Source of the DNA: UBA6522 sp963664945
GTDB lineage: Bacteria; Pseudomonadota; Gammaproteobacteria; Steroidobacterales; Rariloculaceae
Assembly (NCBI GenBank): GCA_963664945.1
Contig: OY761822.1
Span: forward strand, 1,178,001-1,242,000
Length of the DNA: 64,000 bases
Direction: 5' to 3'
In this document: positions 51,605 to 61,400 of the stretch, piece after piece
Position numbering within the stretch: position 1 is the first letter of the stretch
How the letters are laid out: each line of letters opens with the position of its first letter
The notes under the pieces: model-generated
What the model was told of the DNA's origin: nothing
What the model saw: the letters and a program-made list of their open reading frames with translations, nothing else
Database searches by the model: none
Made by a program: the position numbers and the translations under genes

Positions 51605-52678
51605 ATGATGAGAAAACACACTGCGACTTGCCTGATCCTGGTCCTGTTCGCCCCGGTCGGAATCCTGGCCCATCATTCAAGGGCGACGTTCTTCGACATG
51701 AACCGGACCGTCGAACTGGAGGGGGAAATCACCCGCGTGCAGTGGCGTCATCCGCACGTGCGCTACTGGATCCAGGCGGACCCCGCCTATGGAGGCGCCG
51801 AGTGGGAAATGGAGACCACCCCGCCCAGCCTGCTGGAGCGGCAGGGCATCAGTCCGGACATTCTCGCCGCGGGAACGCGCGTGCGCGTGGCAGGCCCGCC
51901 GTCGAGGTTCGCGGTCAATACCATGGAAGTGAGCCACGTGCTTCTGCCGGATGGCCGCGAGGTCCTGCTGCACACGGGCCTTGACCCTCGGTGGACGCAG
52001 AACGCGGTGCACCGGCAAACGCTCGGCTTCGACCCCGAAGCGGTGCGAGCGGCCGAAGCGGCGGCGCGCGGCATTTTCAGGGTGTGGAGCCGGATGGGAA
52101 TAGGGGCCGACGACCGGCCGCAGTTCTGGCTCGGCAGCTATCCGCTTACGGAGTCGGCCAGGGCCGAAGCGGCGGCGTGGGATCGCGCCGTGGGAACGGA
52201 TGTGGGCTGCAGGGGCAAGGACATGCCCTGGATCATGGCCAGCAACTGGCCGTTCGAATTCATCGACGAGGGCGACACGATCCGCTTGCTGGCCGAGGAG
52301 TTCGACCGGGTGCGGCTCATCCACCTGAACGGGTCGGCCGGCGAGGCCGTGCCTTCGCCCATGGGGCACTCGACAGGCTATTGGGAAAACGACGACCTGG
52401 TGGTCGTGACGACTCATGTCAATTCGGGCCAGATGGGCAGGGACGGGATCCCGCTGAGCGCGGACGTGGAGATTCTGGAGCGCTTCAGTCTCAGTCAGGA
52501 CCAGCGGCGGCTGGACTACGAAATGACGATCACCGATCCGGCGACTTTCATTGAGCCCGTGACCATGACGTCGCACTGGATCTGGCGCCCCGGCGAGACC
52601 GTCAAGCCGTACAATTGCGTCGAGACGCCGGGTTCGTGGACGACCGTTGACCAGAACGAGTTCGGTTCGAGCCCGTAG
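51605..52678 (+). CDS. DUF6152-family exported protein (paralogue 2)
   Basis: The 357-residue protein has a signal peptide (CLILVLFAPVGILA) ending at the family's HHSRATFFDMNRTVELEGEI, then TRVQWRHPHVRYWIQ and LERQGISPDILAAGTRVRV. The later half (GHSTGYWENDDLVVVTTHVN, EILERFSLSQDQRRLDYEMT) matches the other two paralogues in order. It sits between a Bug-type receptor and a cupin, in a likely catabolic neighbourhood. The function is unknown. Confidence 0.82.
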   Translation: MMRKHTATCLILVLFAPVGILAHHSRATFFDMNRTVELEGEITRVQWRHPHVRYWIQADPAYGGAEWEMETTPPSLLERQGISPDILAAGTRVRVAGPPSRFAVNTMEVSHVLLPDGREVLLHTGLDPRWTQNAVHRQTLGFDPEAVRAAEAAARGIFRVWSRMGIGADDRPQFWLGSYPLTESARAEAAAWDRAVGTDVGCRGKDMPWIMASNWPFEFIDEGDTIRLLAEEFDRVRLIHLNGSAGEAVPSPMGHSTGYWENDDLVVVTTHVNSGQMGRDGIPLSADVEILERFSLSQDQRRLDYEMTITDPATFIEPVTMTSHWIWRPGETVKPYNCVETPGSWTTVDQNEFGSSP

Positions 52679-52775
52679 CGGGCTCGCCGGAGCGCGACGG
52701 GATTGAACGCATGGCGTTTCGACATTCGGGCACGATGCACGACGGGTAGTCAGCGACGATGAGCGACAAGAGACG

Positions 52776-53612
52776 ATGAGCGTACACGTGAATCGGGACG
52801 AAGTCGTCCCGGAGTTGCTGGCGAAGGGCGCCGCACGCCGACGGCTCATCGACGAAAACCGCGTCCCCGGGACGCAGTGCCGGTTCGATGTGCTGACGAT
52901 CGACGCGGGAGGTTCGCTGGAGCTCCAGTTGCCGCGTCATGGCGTGGCGTGGGCACAGGTGTTGAGCGGTTCCCTCAGGGTGCGTGGAGACGGCGAGGAC
53001 CGGGTTCTCGGCGAGTCGCAGCTCCTGTTCCTCGCCAACGCCTTCACCGGTCGGCTCAGCTCCGCCGGGGGCGCGGAATTGATCTTTCTGGAGGTGCCGA
53101 ACGCCGGTCAGTTCGATTCCGGGTCGGCATCCGGTCTCCCGGGCGTTCAGAGCGCCGACCTCGGGTTGGAGCCGATGCTGCAATCCGAGCACGACGAACG
53201 CACACGCATCTACGTCGCGACCGCCGGGTTGTTCGGGACCAGGGCGCTGATCGGCGAACTGGTGGCCTTCCCGCCGGGTACCGTCAGCCAGAATCACCAC
53301 CATGTCGGCGCGGAGCACTTCCAGTACGTTCTCCGCGGCGAGGCAACCGTGTACCTGAACGAAACGCCGCGTCGTCTGAGAGCCGGCGACCTGCTCTACA
53401 AGTACGATCGCGAGCGGCACTACTGCGAGAACGACGGCAGCGGCGAGCTGGTTTTCGTGGAGTTTTTCGTTCCCGGCGAGTACGAAACCGTCTGGGTCAA
53501 TCCCGAGCGCAGTTGCGCCTGGTCCCCGACGGGCAAGAACGCCCTGGGCGGTGAGCCCAGCCGGCACATCGCCACCCACACGAGCGACGGCAGTTATCAC
53601 CAGGACGTCTGA
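52776..53612 (+). CDS. Two-domain cupin protein
   Basis: The 278 residues form two beta-barrels. The first (GSLELQLPRHGVAWAQVLSG, residues about 45-110) lacks a clear metal-binding set. The second (FPPGTVSQNHHHVGAEHFQY, then VLRGEATVYLN and ERHYCEND) has the H-x-H...E and later His of a metal-binding cupin. It could be a dioxygenase, isomerase or ligand sensor. The sequence alone does not decide. Confidence 0.8.
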   Translation: MSVHVNRDEVVPELLAKGAARRRLIDENRVPGTQCRFDVLTIDAGGSLELQLPRHGVAWAQVLSGSLRVRGDGEDRVLGESQLLFLANAFTGRLSSAGGAELIFLEVPNAGQFDSGSASGLPGVQSADLGLEPMLQSEHDERTRIYVATAGLFGTRALIGELVAFPPGTVSQNHHHVGAEHFQYVLRGEATVYLNETPRRLRAGDLLYKYDRERHYCENDGSGELVFVEFFVPGEYETVWVNPERSCAWSPTGKNALGGEPSRHIATHTSDGSYHQDV

Positions 53613-53614
53613 GA

Positions 53615-53706
53615 GGATGTCCCGGGCGTCCGGGAGCGCGTCCGGGGCGTAGCGCCCACGCCACGCCGATTTTCCGGATGTCCCGGGCGTCCGGGAGCGC
53701 ATCCGG
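53615..53706. repeat. 31-bp direct repeat between convergent genes
   Basis: GGATGTCCCGGGCGTCCGGG with its GC-rich extension occurs at 53615-53645 and 53676-53706, with one difference and a 61-bp period. It lies in the short convergent gap between the cupin and sulfatase genes. It may form part of a terminator. Confidence 0.75.
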
Positions 53707-53715
53707 ACTCGCCGG

Positions 53716-55365
53716 CTATTCGTGAAACAGTTGCCAGGAGGAATAGCCGCTCACGTCGCGGTCCAGCACCACCACGCCGGTTTCTTCCGCGTAGCTTTCC
53801 CACTGCTCGATCATTGCCTGCAGGCGCTCCGGATGGCGGTCCGCCAGGTCGATGGTCTCGGCCGGGTCGGAGCCCAGGTCATATAGCTGCCAGGCGCCCT
53901 TGCCGGCCGGTGTCCATATCCAGACGATCTTCCAGTCGCCGCTGTTGAGCGCGCGGTGGCCGAACATCTCCCAGCCGGTCGTGCGGTCGCCGTCAACCGC
54001 GTCGCTGCGCGCGCCCTCAAGCCACGGCAGCAACGACTGTCCGCGCATCGACTGAACCGCCGTTTCGCGTGCAAGGTCGACGCCCGCGAGGTCGGCCATG
54101 GTCACCGCCAGGTCCATCGCGGTGACGAGTTCGCCGTTGCGTTCGCCCTGCCGCGCGAACGCGCCGTGGTGAATGAAGGCCGGCGCCCGCAGGCCGCCCT
54201 CGGTCGGGTAGCGCTTGTACAGGCGCAGCGGGGTCGCCGAAGCCTGTGCCCAGCCGCGCCCGAGCATGATGTGCGATCCGGGCCGCCCCATGTTCTCGTA
54301 ACGGTTGTCGAACGTCGCCGGAATCCAGTACAGCCGGTCCCCTTCGACCAGTTCCTCGCCCTCGGGCCCGTTGTCGGACAGGAACAGGATGACGGTGTTG
54401 TCGCGCTTGCCGAGTGCGTCCAATTGTTCCAGCAGCCGTCCCAAGTGGTAGTCCAGGTTTTCGACCATGGCCGCGTAGACTTCCATGCGGCGCGCTTCGA
54501 CGCGCTTGGCAAGCGCGCTCAAGTCGTCCCAGGCCGGTATCGAGGGCGAGTCGTAGCGGGTGTGCTCCGCGGCGATCAGCCCCAGTTCCTGCATCCGCGC
54601 GGTGCGTTGGGCGCGAATCTCGTCCCAGCCGGCGTCGTAACGCCCCCGCGTACGCTCCAGCCACTCGTCCGGCGCCTGCAGCGGCCAGTGGGCCGCGGTG
54701 TAGCCGAGATAGGCGAAGAAGGGGCTCTCGCTGTCGCGGTCGGCTTCGAGGTACTCGATCAGGGTGTCGGTGTAGAAGGCGGTGGAGAAGAAGTCCGCCG
54801 GCAGTTCCTCGACCGTCTGGCCGTTCTCCGTGTACGTGGCGGCGCCCAGGTAGACGCCCGTGGCATCGGCGTAGTGACTGGCGCCGCCGTCCATCAGTGA
54901 AAAGCTGCGATCGAAGCCCCTGGCGGCGGGATTGTTGGCGCCGTCGCCGATGTGCCACTTGCCGACCATGTAGGTGTCGTAGCCGGCCGCATCGATCAGT
55001 TCGCTCACCAGGGTCACGTCCTCGGCCATCCTGCCTCGGTATCCCGGCAGGCCGTGAAGTTCCGGAGCGCCCGCCAGGCGCGTCCCGAAACTTCCCAGGC
55101 CGACCTCGTGCGGGTGCAGCCCCGACATGAGCATCGCCCGCGTGGGGCCGCAGGTGGCCGCGGCGTGGAAGTTGGTGAACTGGAGCCCGGAGCGGGCAAG
55201 CCGGTCCAGGTTGGGCGTGCGTATTTCGCCGCCGTAGGCGCCGAGGTCGGAATAGCCGAAATCGTCGGCGACGATCAGCAGGATGTTGGGTTGCTGAGCA
55301 TGGGCCAGGCCCAGGATCAGTATCAGGGACGCGGCGACGGCGCCGGAACGAAAAAGGGTCAACAA
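53716..55365 (-). CDS. Exported arylsulfatase
   Basis: Sulfatase of 549 residues with a signal peptide (GAVAASLILILGLAHAQQPN). The metal-binding Asp pair is in LIVADDFGYSDLGAYGG (34-35), and the sulfatase signature CGPTRAMLMSG has Cys72, which maturation enzymes turn into formylglycine. FLSDNGPEGEE and TTGWEMFGHRALN are further family segments. It starts with TTG at 55365 behind a GGGAG site. It lies 21 bp downstream of a DUF6152 gene on the same strand, so the two probably form an operon. The substrate is unknown. Confidence 0.92.
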   Translation of the reverse strand: MLTLFRSGAVAASLILILGLAHAQQPNILLIVADDFGYSDLGAYGGEIRTPNLDRLARSGLQFTNFHAAATCGPTRAMLMSGLHPHEVGLGSFGTRLAGAPELHGLPGYRGRMAEDVTLVSELIDAAGYDTYMVGKWHIGDGANNPAARGFDRSFSLMDGGASHYADATGVYLGAATYTENGQTVEELPADFFSTAFYTDTLIEYLEADRDSESPFFAYLGYTAAHWPLQAPDEWLERTRGRYDAGWDEIRAQRTARMQELGLIAAEHTRYDSPSIPAWDDLSALAKRVEARRMEVYAAMVENLDYHLGRLLEQLDALGKRDNTVILFLSDNGPEGEELVEGDRLYWIPATFDNRYENMGRPGSHIMLGRGWAQASATPLRLYKRYPTEGGLRAPAFIHHGAFARQGERNGELVTAMDLAVTMADLAGVDLARETAVQSMRGQSLLPWLEGARSDAVDGDRTTGWEMFGHRALNSGDWKIVWIWTPAGKGAWQLYDLGSDPAETIDLADRHPERLQAMIEQWESYAEETGVVVLDRDVSGYSSWQLFHE

Positions 55366-55386
55366 ATTATTCTCCCTCGGGTCGCA

Positions 55387-56472
55387 TTATTCTCCCCCGG
55401 GTCGCAGGTTGTTCAGTCCGCCCAGATCCTCGCAGCCGTACGGGACGTAGGGTTCGGTGGTCAGCGAGTGCGTATTCCGGTCGGTATACGATCCCCGCAT
55501 GTACAGCGGATCGTCGAAGGTGTAGTCACGGGTCAGCGTCCGCCCGTCCGGGCTCACCCGGAAGCGTTCCACGACATGCCACCGGTCGCTGTGCATGCGG
55601 AATCTCGGCCAATCCAAGTGTTCAAGCACGCCCGGCCGGAATCCGATCGTGTCCACGACCAGCGTATCGTCCTCCCACCAGCCGATGGAATGGCCGGTCA
55701 CGCTCGGTTCGATGCCCTCGGGGTGTTCCGGCCGGTCCAGGTGGATCGTCCTGACGAGATCCACGTAGCCGTATTGCAAGGTGATCGTGCCATCGTCCTG
55801 GTAGATGTCGTTCGACTCCCGCTCGAATGCCCAGTCATAGACGATGTTGACCGTCTCGCAACGCAGCGCAGGGCTGTCGAAGTGCCGGACGCGGCCCTCG
55901 GCGGCCCGTGCGCCCGCAGGTGTCGGCTCGACCGCCGGCATATCCAGCGACGCCTGGGTGGAGACCCACGGACCCCGAAGATTGGGCTGGCCGTTGGGAA
56001 GCCGGGCCGGGCGCGACCGCGCGGCGTCTTCGGCAACCAGGCCGCCGGAAACCTCCTCTGCCGTCGGACGCCCGTCGTATTCGGAGAGCGCCGTCCCGTC
56101 TTCGAGAACGATCATGCCCACGTGACAGACATTGTCTTCCCGCCAGGCCGGTGAACCGTCGATGGACATGACCTGGCCCGGGAGCAGGGACTCGGCCGTC
56201 CAGCCGCGCCGCCTGAGCCGGCTGGCGGCGGCCATCTCGCAGCGCCAGTTGGTCACGGCCCCTTGATCGTCGGTCACATCCAGGTACAGATAGACGTGCG
56301 GATTGACGAACCTGAACTCCGTGAGCACCGCCTCGGCAAGGAAGACGTCCCGGCCGAGATCGAAATTCCCGTTGATGGCGTGATGGGCGGATGCGATCGG
56401 CGCCGCCGCGGCCAGGATAACCGCCGAAAGCAGGGCCGCACCGGGTTGTCTTCCTTCAAATATCATTCGCAT
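55387..56472 (-). CDS. DUF6152-family exported protein (paralogue 3)
   Basis: The 361-residue protein has a signal peptide (ALLSAVILAAAAPIASAHH) and the HHAINGNFDLGRDVFLAEAV block, then TEFRFVNPHVYLYLDV, WRCEMAAASRLRRRGW and GHSIGWWEDDTLVVDTIGFR. The order of blocks is the same as in the paralogues at 32983 and 51605. A short duplication (ATTATTCTCCC followed by CGGGTCGC) spans its stop codon (about 55369-55403) and supplies the ribosome site of the sulfatase that follows. Confidence 0.82.
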   Translation of the reverse strand: MRMIFEGRQPGAALLSAVILAAAAPIASAHHAINGNFDLGRDVFLAEAVLTEFRFVNPHVYLYLDVTDDQGAVTNWRCEMAAASRLRRRGWTAESLLPGQVMSIDGSPAWREDNVCHVGMIVLEDGTALSEYDGRPTAEEVSGGLVAEDAARSRPARLPNGQPNLRGPWVSTQASLDMPAVEPTPAGARAAEGRVRHFDSPALRCETVNIVYDWAFERESNDIYQDDGTITLQYGYVDLVRTIHLDRPEHPEGIEPSVTGHSIGWWEDDTLVVDTIGFRPGVLEHLDWPRFRMHSDRWHVVERFRVSPDGRTLTRDYTFDDPLYMRGSYTDRNTHSLTTEPYVPYGCEDLGGLNNLRPGGE

Positions 56473-56833
56473 CGATAACGGGTGCTGGGGTGCTGCACGA
56501 TAACAAGACTTGCGTGGTTGAATCTACAGCCGCCAGGAACAAGCCGAAGCAAACAAATGGAGGACCCGCGTGCCAAACCGCCAATCCCGCATGATTGGCT
56601 GATCCAAGATATCATCAGCCCGCACCCGCGGAGCGTCGTCAACACCACGCGTGCGCCCGCACCTGCGTCTATGCCGCGCGAGCGAGAGCGATTGGAGCTC
56701 GTGACATGAGACGATTCCTCCTGAGCCTGTACGGACTGTTTGCCATCGCTCTCGCGACGACTCGGACTAACAGTCGCCCGCACGTGATAGTTGCCAGGAG
56801 CTCGAAATTGTGCTGACAGCGAGAGCACGCCTT
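56473..56833 (+). other. 361-bp intergenic region with two tiny possible frames
   Basis: Mostly no gene is seen. Two overlapping small frames can be read: 56558-56709 (49 residues, starting MEDPRAKPPIPHDW) and, overlapping as ATGA, 56706-56816 (starting MRRFLLSLYGLFAIALA, signal-like). They could be remnants and I do not assert that they are genes. Confidence 0.2.
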
Positions 56834-57430
56834 CTATGGAACCAGACCAATTCCATGCCGCCCCAGAACATCCGGCAGGTCAGGGTGGTCCATCACCATG
56901 CCCGTCTCGGCGAAACTCAGCTTTCCCATCCCACGGTCGAACACGGCGTAGATATCCTCGCCGGTCAACCGAGAGGCATGAACAAGGCCATCGACATCGG
57001 CATGCTCCGCATGGATCGTATTGGCAAACGCTCGCCCGGCCATGTGATTCCTGGCATGAACCGCATCGGTCGGTACGCCGAGTTTTGTGCACCCGTCTCC
57101 TCGAAGGTCGAGCACGGCAAATACCGTTCCGGGTAGCATCGAGATGCGCGCCCAGACTCGATCCAATATCTCAGCCAGGGTGATTTCCCGCTCCCGCCGC
57201 TTCCGCATGAATCTGTCCCGCACCACAGTCTCGATGAAGGCGGTGGCGAAGTCGGGCGCGGCGTAGAGCACCGTGTAGCCCGCATTCCGGGTGCAGAATC
57301 TGGAATCTGCGGGGATTGTCCCGAGAGGCGATGCCCGGTACCGGCGCGGTATGATCCGGTAGCTGTCGGGCATCCCGGTCTTCAGGAGTACGGATTCGAC
57401 CCGGTCCCGCGCATAACTCGCGCCAGTCAC
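56834..57430 (-). CDS. RES-domain toxin
   Basis: RES toxins (MbcT/ParT type) attack NAD+ or ADP-ribosylate targets. The GTG at 57430 overlaps the antitoxin stop by 4 nt and starts TGASYARDRV; a longer frame would run inside the antitoxin gene. The 198 residues show the RES hallmarks: a basic YRIIPRRYRASPLGT start with the conserved Arg, TVLYAAPDFATAFIETVVRD, and the final SFAETGMVMDHPDLPDVL. The pair is ordered antitoxin then toxin. Confidence 0.9.
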   Translation of the reverse strand: MTGASYARDRVESVLLKTGMPDSYRIIPRRYRASPLGTIPADSRFCTRNAGYTVLYAAPDFATAFIETVVRDRFMRKRREREITLAEILDRVWARISMLPGTVFAVLDLRGDGCTKLGVPTDAVHARNHMAGRAFANTIHAEHADVDGLVHASRLTGEDIYAVFDRGMGKLSFAETGMVMDHPDLPDVLGRHGIGLVP

Positions 57431-57987
57431 GTGAACGTGGCGCCGAATCCGGGCGCGGCGCCGAGCACCTCCTCCACGCGGCCGGCCTTCAGCACTTCGA
57501 GAGGCCGCGCCACGGTGTCTTCGAACGGCCATTCCTGAGTGAGGAATGTCCAGGCCAGTTCCGGGTCACCGATAATTTCCGCAACATCCGCAAGGCCCGG
57601 GATCACCTGCCCGGGGCCGAGGATCTGTGCTGTGGGAATGCTCAGGCCGCGCTTTGTCGACTTCCAGGCGAGGAGTGTTTTTCTGGCCGCCCAGTCGTAG
57701 ACCGTGGTGCGCGACACCTCAAGCCGCGCCGCAGCCTCCGAAACGCCGAGAATGCCCCCGTCCCGGTTTCCGCGAACAAGGAACGGGCGCAGTTCCTCCG
57801 GCACTTCAATGCTGCTGCTTGCTTCCACTTCGCACTGTGCGGCCGCTGTTTCCAGCGCGACGGCCACGGCGAGACGTGCTTCCCGCGGGCGGTCGCGGAC
57901 GAAGTCCCTGGCGTTGCGTGACAACACCGGGAATTCTTCCGCGAGAAACCCCGCTGCCTCATCCGTAGATCCGGTCGACTTGCCCAT
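57427..57987 (-). CDS. Xre/MbcA/ParS-type antitoxin
   Basis: The 186-residue antitoxin of the RES toxin has a helix-turn-helix at about residues 78-110 (GILGVSEAAARLEVSRTTVY). The C-terminal MbcA/ParS domain (DPELAWTFLTQEWPFEDTVA, RPLEVLKAGRVEEVLG) inserts into the toxin active site. It is longer than common ParS antitoxins, with an extra N-terminal helical part (VLSRNARDFVRDRPREARLA). Its operon with the toxin is coupled by a 4-nt overlap. Confidence 0.88.
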   Translation of the reverse strand: MGKSTGSTDEAAGFLAEEFPVLSRNARDFVRDRPREARLAVAVALETAAAQCEVEASSSIEVPEELRPFLVRGNRDGGILGVSEAAARLEVSRTTVYDWAARKTLLAWKSTKRGLSIPTAQILGPGQVIPGLADVAEIIGDPELAWTFLTQEWPFEDTVARPLEVLKAGRVEEVLGAAPGFGATFT

Positions 57988-57994
57988 ATTGTCC

Positions 57995-58402
57995 TCACTG
58001 CCGGTTCACTTGGCTGGAATAATGATCGCGCACGATGTTCAGTTTGTAAAGTTTGTTAGCCCTAAGTATCAATGTGGCCTTGCTGAGCGGCCAAACGATG
58101 CAAGTGCGCAGCCTCCACATTGAATGCGTATCAATTCGCAATAGCAGCTTGTCGATCCGGTCTCCCATGCTTAATCCACAGTTCGCAGGGCCAATGGAGT
58201 CTGAATCCTTCCACTTCGCCGCCGATGCGCGTGGCGGGACCGGCCCCGACATCCCCAGCCCCTCCAACAGCGCGGACAGTCTTGCAGTTTCCTTTTCGAC
58301 GACCGTCAGGCGCGTGCCCAGCCGCCAGTGCGAGGCGACGATCAAACCTGCCAGCGTGACGCCGGTTCCGATGACTGTGCCGATAATGTCGATGGAAGCC
58401 AT
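57995..58402 (-). CDS. Small membrane-anchored protein with short coiled coil
   Basis: From the ATG at 58402 the 135-residue protein has one membrane segment (IIGTVIGTGVTLAGLIVASH) followed by a short heptad-like helix (LTVVEKETARLSALLEGLG). This layout is common in small bacterial membrane proteins of unknown function. The C-terminal half looks less constrained and may be partly decayed. It lies 7 bp upstream of the antitoxin gene. Confidence 0.5.
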   Translation of the reverse strand: MASIDIIGTVIGTGVTLAGLIVASHWRLGTRLTVVEKETARLSALLEGLGMSGPVPPRASAAKWKDSDSIGPANCGLSMGDRIDKLLLRIDTHSMWRLRTCIVWPLSKATLILRANKLYKLNIVRDHYSSQVNRQ

Positions 58403-58471
58403 GCTACCACGGGCTCCTGCCTGGCGAATGCGACATTTGTGGCGCATTTGGACAGTTTTGAAGCTGCTCCT

Positions 58472-61400
58472 TCACCCGCGCAACAGCTCCAGCAATTCCG
58501 CCGTGCTCAGGCGCGCCGGCGCGTCGGCGCCTTCCAGCAGCCGGTCGGCGAGCTCCCGCTTGTGGCGGTGCAGATCGACGATCTGTTCCTCGATCGTGCC
58601 TTTCGTGACCAGCCGGTAGACGGTGACCGGGCGGGTCTGTCCGATGCGGTGGGCGCGGTCCGAGGCCTGGTCCTCGGCCGCCGGGTTCCACCAGGGGTCC
58701 ATGTGGATGACGTAATCCGCGGCGGTCAGGTTGAGGCCGACGCCGCCCGCCTTGAGAGAAATCAGAAACGCGTCCCCCTCGCCGGCCTGGAACGCGGCGA
58801 TGCGTTCGGCCCGCGCCTTCGCAGGCGTGGCGCCGTCCAGATACTGGTAGGGGACGCCGGTCTGGGTCAGGTGTTCCTCGATCAGCTTCAGGTGGCGCAC
58901 GAACTGGGAGAAGACCAGCACCTTGTGCCGGCCTTGCCGCAGCTCGTCCAGCGTGGTGGCGAAGGTGTCGAGCTTCGAGCTCGGCGGGCCGCCGGGATGA
59001 ACCAGCTTCGGATTGCAGCACGCCAGCCGCAGCTTCGTCAGGTGGGCCAGCACCTGCAGCCGGCGATCGCCGGACCCCGGCGCCGTGCCGGATTCCTCGC
59101 CGGCCAGGGCTTCCAGGTCTTCCATCGCGCGCAGCCGCAACGCCTCGTAGAGCGCCGCTTCCTCGGGAGACATCTCCACCTGGAGCGTGATATCGGTGCG
59201 TGGCGGAAGATCGTCGAGCACGTCGGACTTGATCCTGCGAAGCACGTAGGGGGCGATCAGGCGGCGCAGGCGCGTCCGGGCGGCGGCGTCCCGGTCCCGC
59301 TCGATGGGGAGGGCGAAGTTCTCCCGGAACCGCTTGGCCGACCCCAGCATTCCGGGGTTGAGGAAGCTGAACAGCGAATAGAGATCGACCACGTTGTTCT
59401 GGATGGGCGTGCCCGTGGTCACAAGTCGGAACCGGGCGGGGAGCTTGCGGGCGGCGCGGGCGCGCTTGGTGGCGGGATTCTTGATCGCCTGGGCCTCGTC
59501 GAGCACCACGGTGCTCCAGTCGGCTTCGGCGAGGACGTCCACATCGTTGTGCAGCAGCCCGTAGGTCGTCACCACCAGGTCGAACGGACCGAGATCCTCA
59601 AGCTTCCCGACCCGCGAGGCCGCCGGGCCGGTGTACGCCCGCACGTTGAGCGTCGGGGCGAAGCGGCGGGCTTCGTCGAGCCAGTTGGCCACCACCGATG
59701 TGGGCGCCACCACCAGCGCCGCGCCGTCCGCGCCGCGGTCGAGCAGCGCGGCGAGGGTCTGCACCGTCTTGCCCAGGCCCATGTCGTCGGCCAGGCAGGC
59801 CCCGGCCCCCAGGCGGCTGAGCCGGGCCAGCCAGCGGAAGCCCTCCTCCTGGTAGGGGCGCAGTTCGGCCTGCAGCGTGCCTGGCATGCGGGGTTCGAAC
59901 GCCTGGGCTTCGCGGAACTTGCCGCGCCGCGCCCGCCAGCCGCTGTCGGCGTCGAGTTCCGTGCTGTCGAAGAAGTCGCGCAGCGTCAGCGCGGCGAGGC
60001 CGTGGAGGGCGACTCCTTGCTTGCCCTTGGGCCTGGACACGCTGCGCAGGTCCGCGAGCTGCCGCTGGAAAGCGGCGCTGAGCGAGACGAAAGCGCCCTC
60101 GCCGAGGGGAACGAACCTGGAGGACGGGTCCTGGTCGACGAGGTCGAGCAGCGCCCGCAGGCCGAGGACCTGCTCCGCGCCGACATTCAGTTCGCCGGTG
60201 GCGCTGAACCAGTCCGCCGCGGACTTCACCTTGAGGCGCAGCGAGCCGGCGTCGGCGCGGGCCGCCACCCGGAACGGCTGGCCCTTCGGCCACAGGCAGC
60301 GGGCGTTCGCGGCGTCGAGCTGGTCAACCAGCTCCAGGCAGTCGGCGGGGTCGGGCAATGTCAGCGTGGCGTCCGGACCCAGGGCCGACAGCATGGGGCA
60401 GGCCAGCATCAGCGCCCGCGCCGCCCGCGTTTCGGCGTCGAGGTCCCGTTGCGCCTGCACCGCCTGGCCGTCGAGCATCGCGAACGCCACGGTGCCGCCG
60501 ACGCCGGGCTGGAACAGCGTGCCCGACCCGGCGACCGGTTCGACCAGCAGGGCGACGGTCAGCCCCGGGCCGCTCGGTTCAAGCCGGACCCGCGGTCCCG
60601 GGTCCGCCTCCACCTGTCTCGCCACGCCCGCTCCGTCCCCGATGATGCCCTGCACGCGAATCTCTCCGGCCATCGCGGAGACCGCTTCCACCAGGCGGTC
60701 CCTGGCTTCCACCGGCAATTCGACACCTTCGGGGGGAATGAACTCGCAGAGTTTCTTGTGGCGGGGCGTGAACCGTGTCACTTCGAGGCGCGTGTCGCCG
60801 GCCTCGCGGATGAGATGGCTTTCGGAGGAGGCGTCGCCGGCATGGGGTTCGACCAGCGCCAGCAAACGGCCGTCGCGTTCCCGCAGCAGCAACTCCGGGT
60901 CGCGCCGGGCGATCTCGACCGGACCGCCCGAATCGTCGACCACGTAGGGGTGGCCCGCCAGCGCGAACACGCCCGCCGCGGGGAGGTAGTAGTTCGGCAG
61001 ATCGCTCCAGCGCGAGGTGTTGTGCACGATCTTGCTGGCCGCCGCCCGGTCCTGGTCGATCAGGAAGTCCATCGTTCCCGCCTGCGAGTAAAGTCTCTTG
61101 AGCGACACGGGACGGCCCTTGCTCCAACCGCCCGCGCGGGTGGCGCGCTGCTCCCTGGCCGAAGCGGTCAGGTCGCCCATCGCGCTGTATTCCAGCACCC
61201 ACGCGAGGCGCGAACGCGCTTGAGCCCCCGCCTTCTTGCGGCGGGCCGATGACTTGCCGGCATCGAAGGCGACCTGCTCGATGCCGCGAAGGGCGAGCTC
61301 CCACTCCGCCGCCGGCGTGACGACATCCGCCAGCGTCCGCGTGCCCAGCTCGCGGTGAAGTTTCGCCGCAAGCGCGGCCCAATCGCGGGCCGCGCCCTCC

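Noticed and set aside
58328..61252. A 974-codon plus-strand open frame
   Set aside because: It lies wholly opposite the SNF2-type gene, has low-complexity His/Arg/Gly-rich sequence and no recognisable domain.
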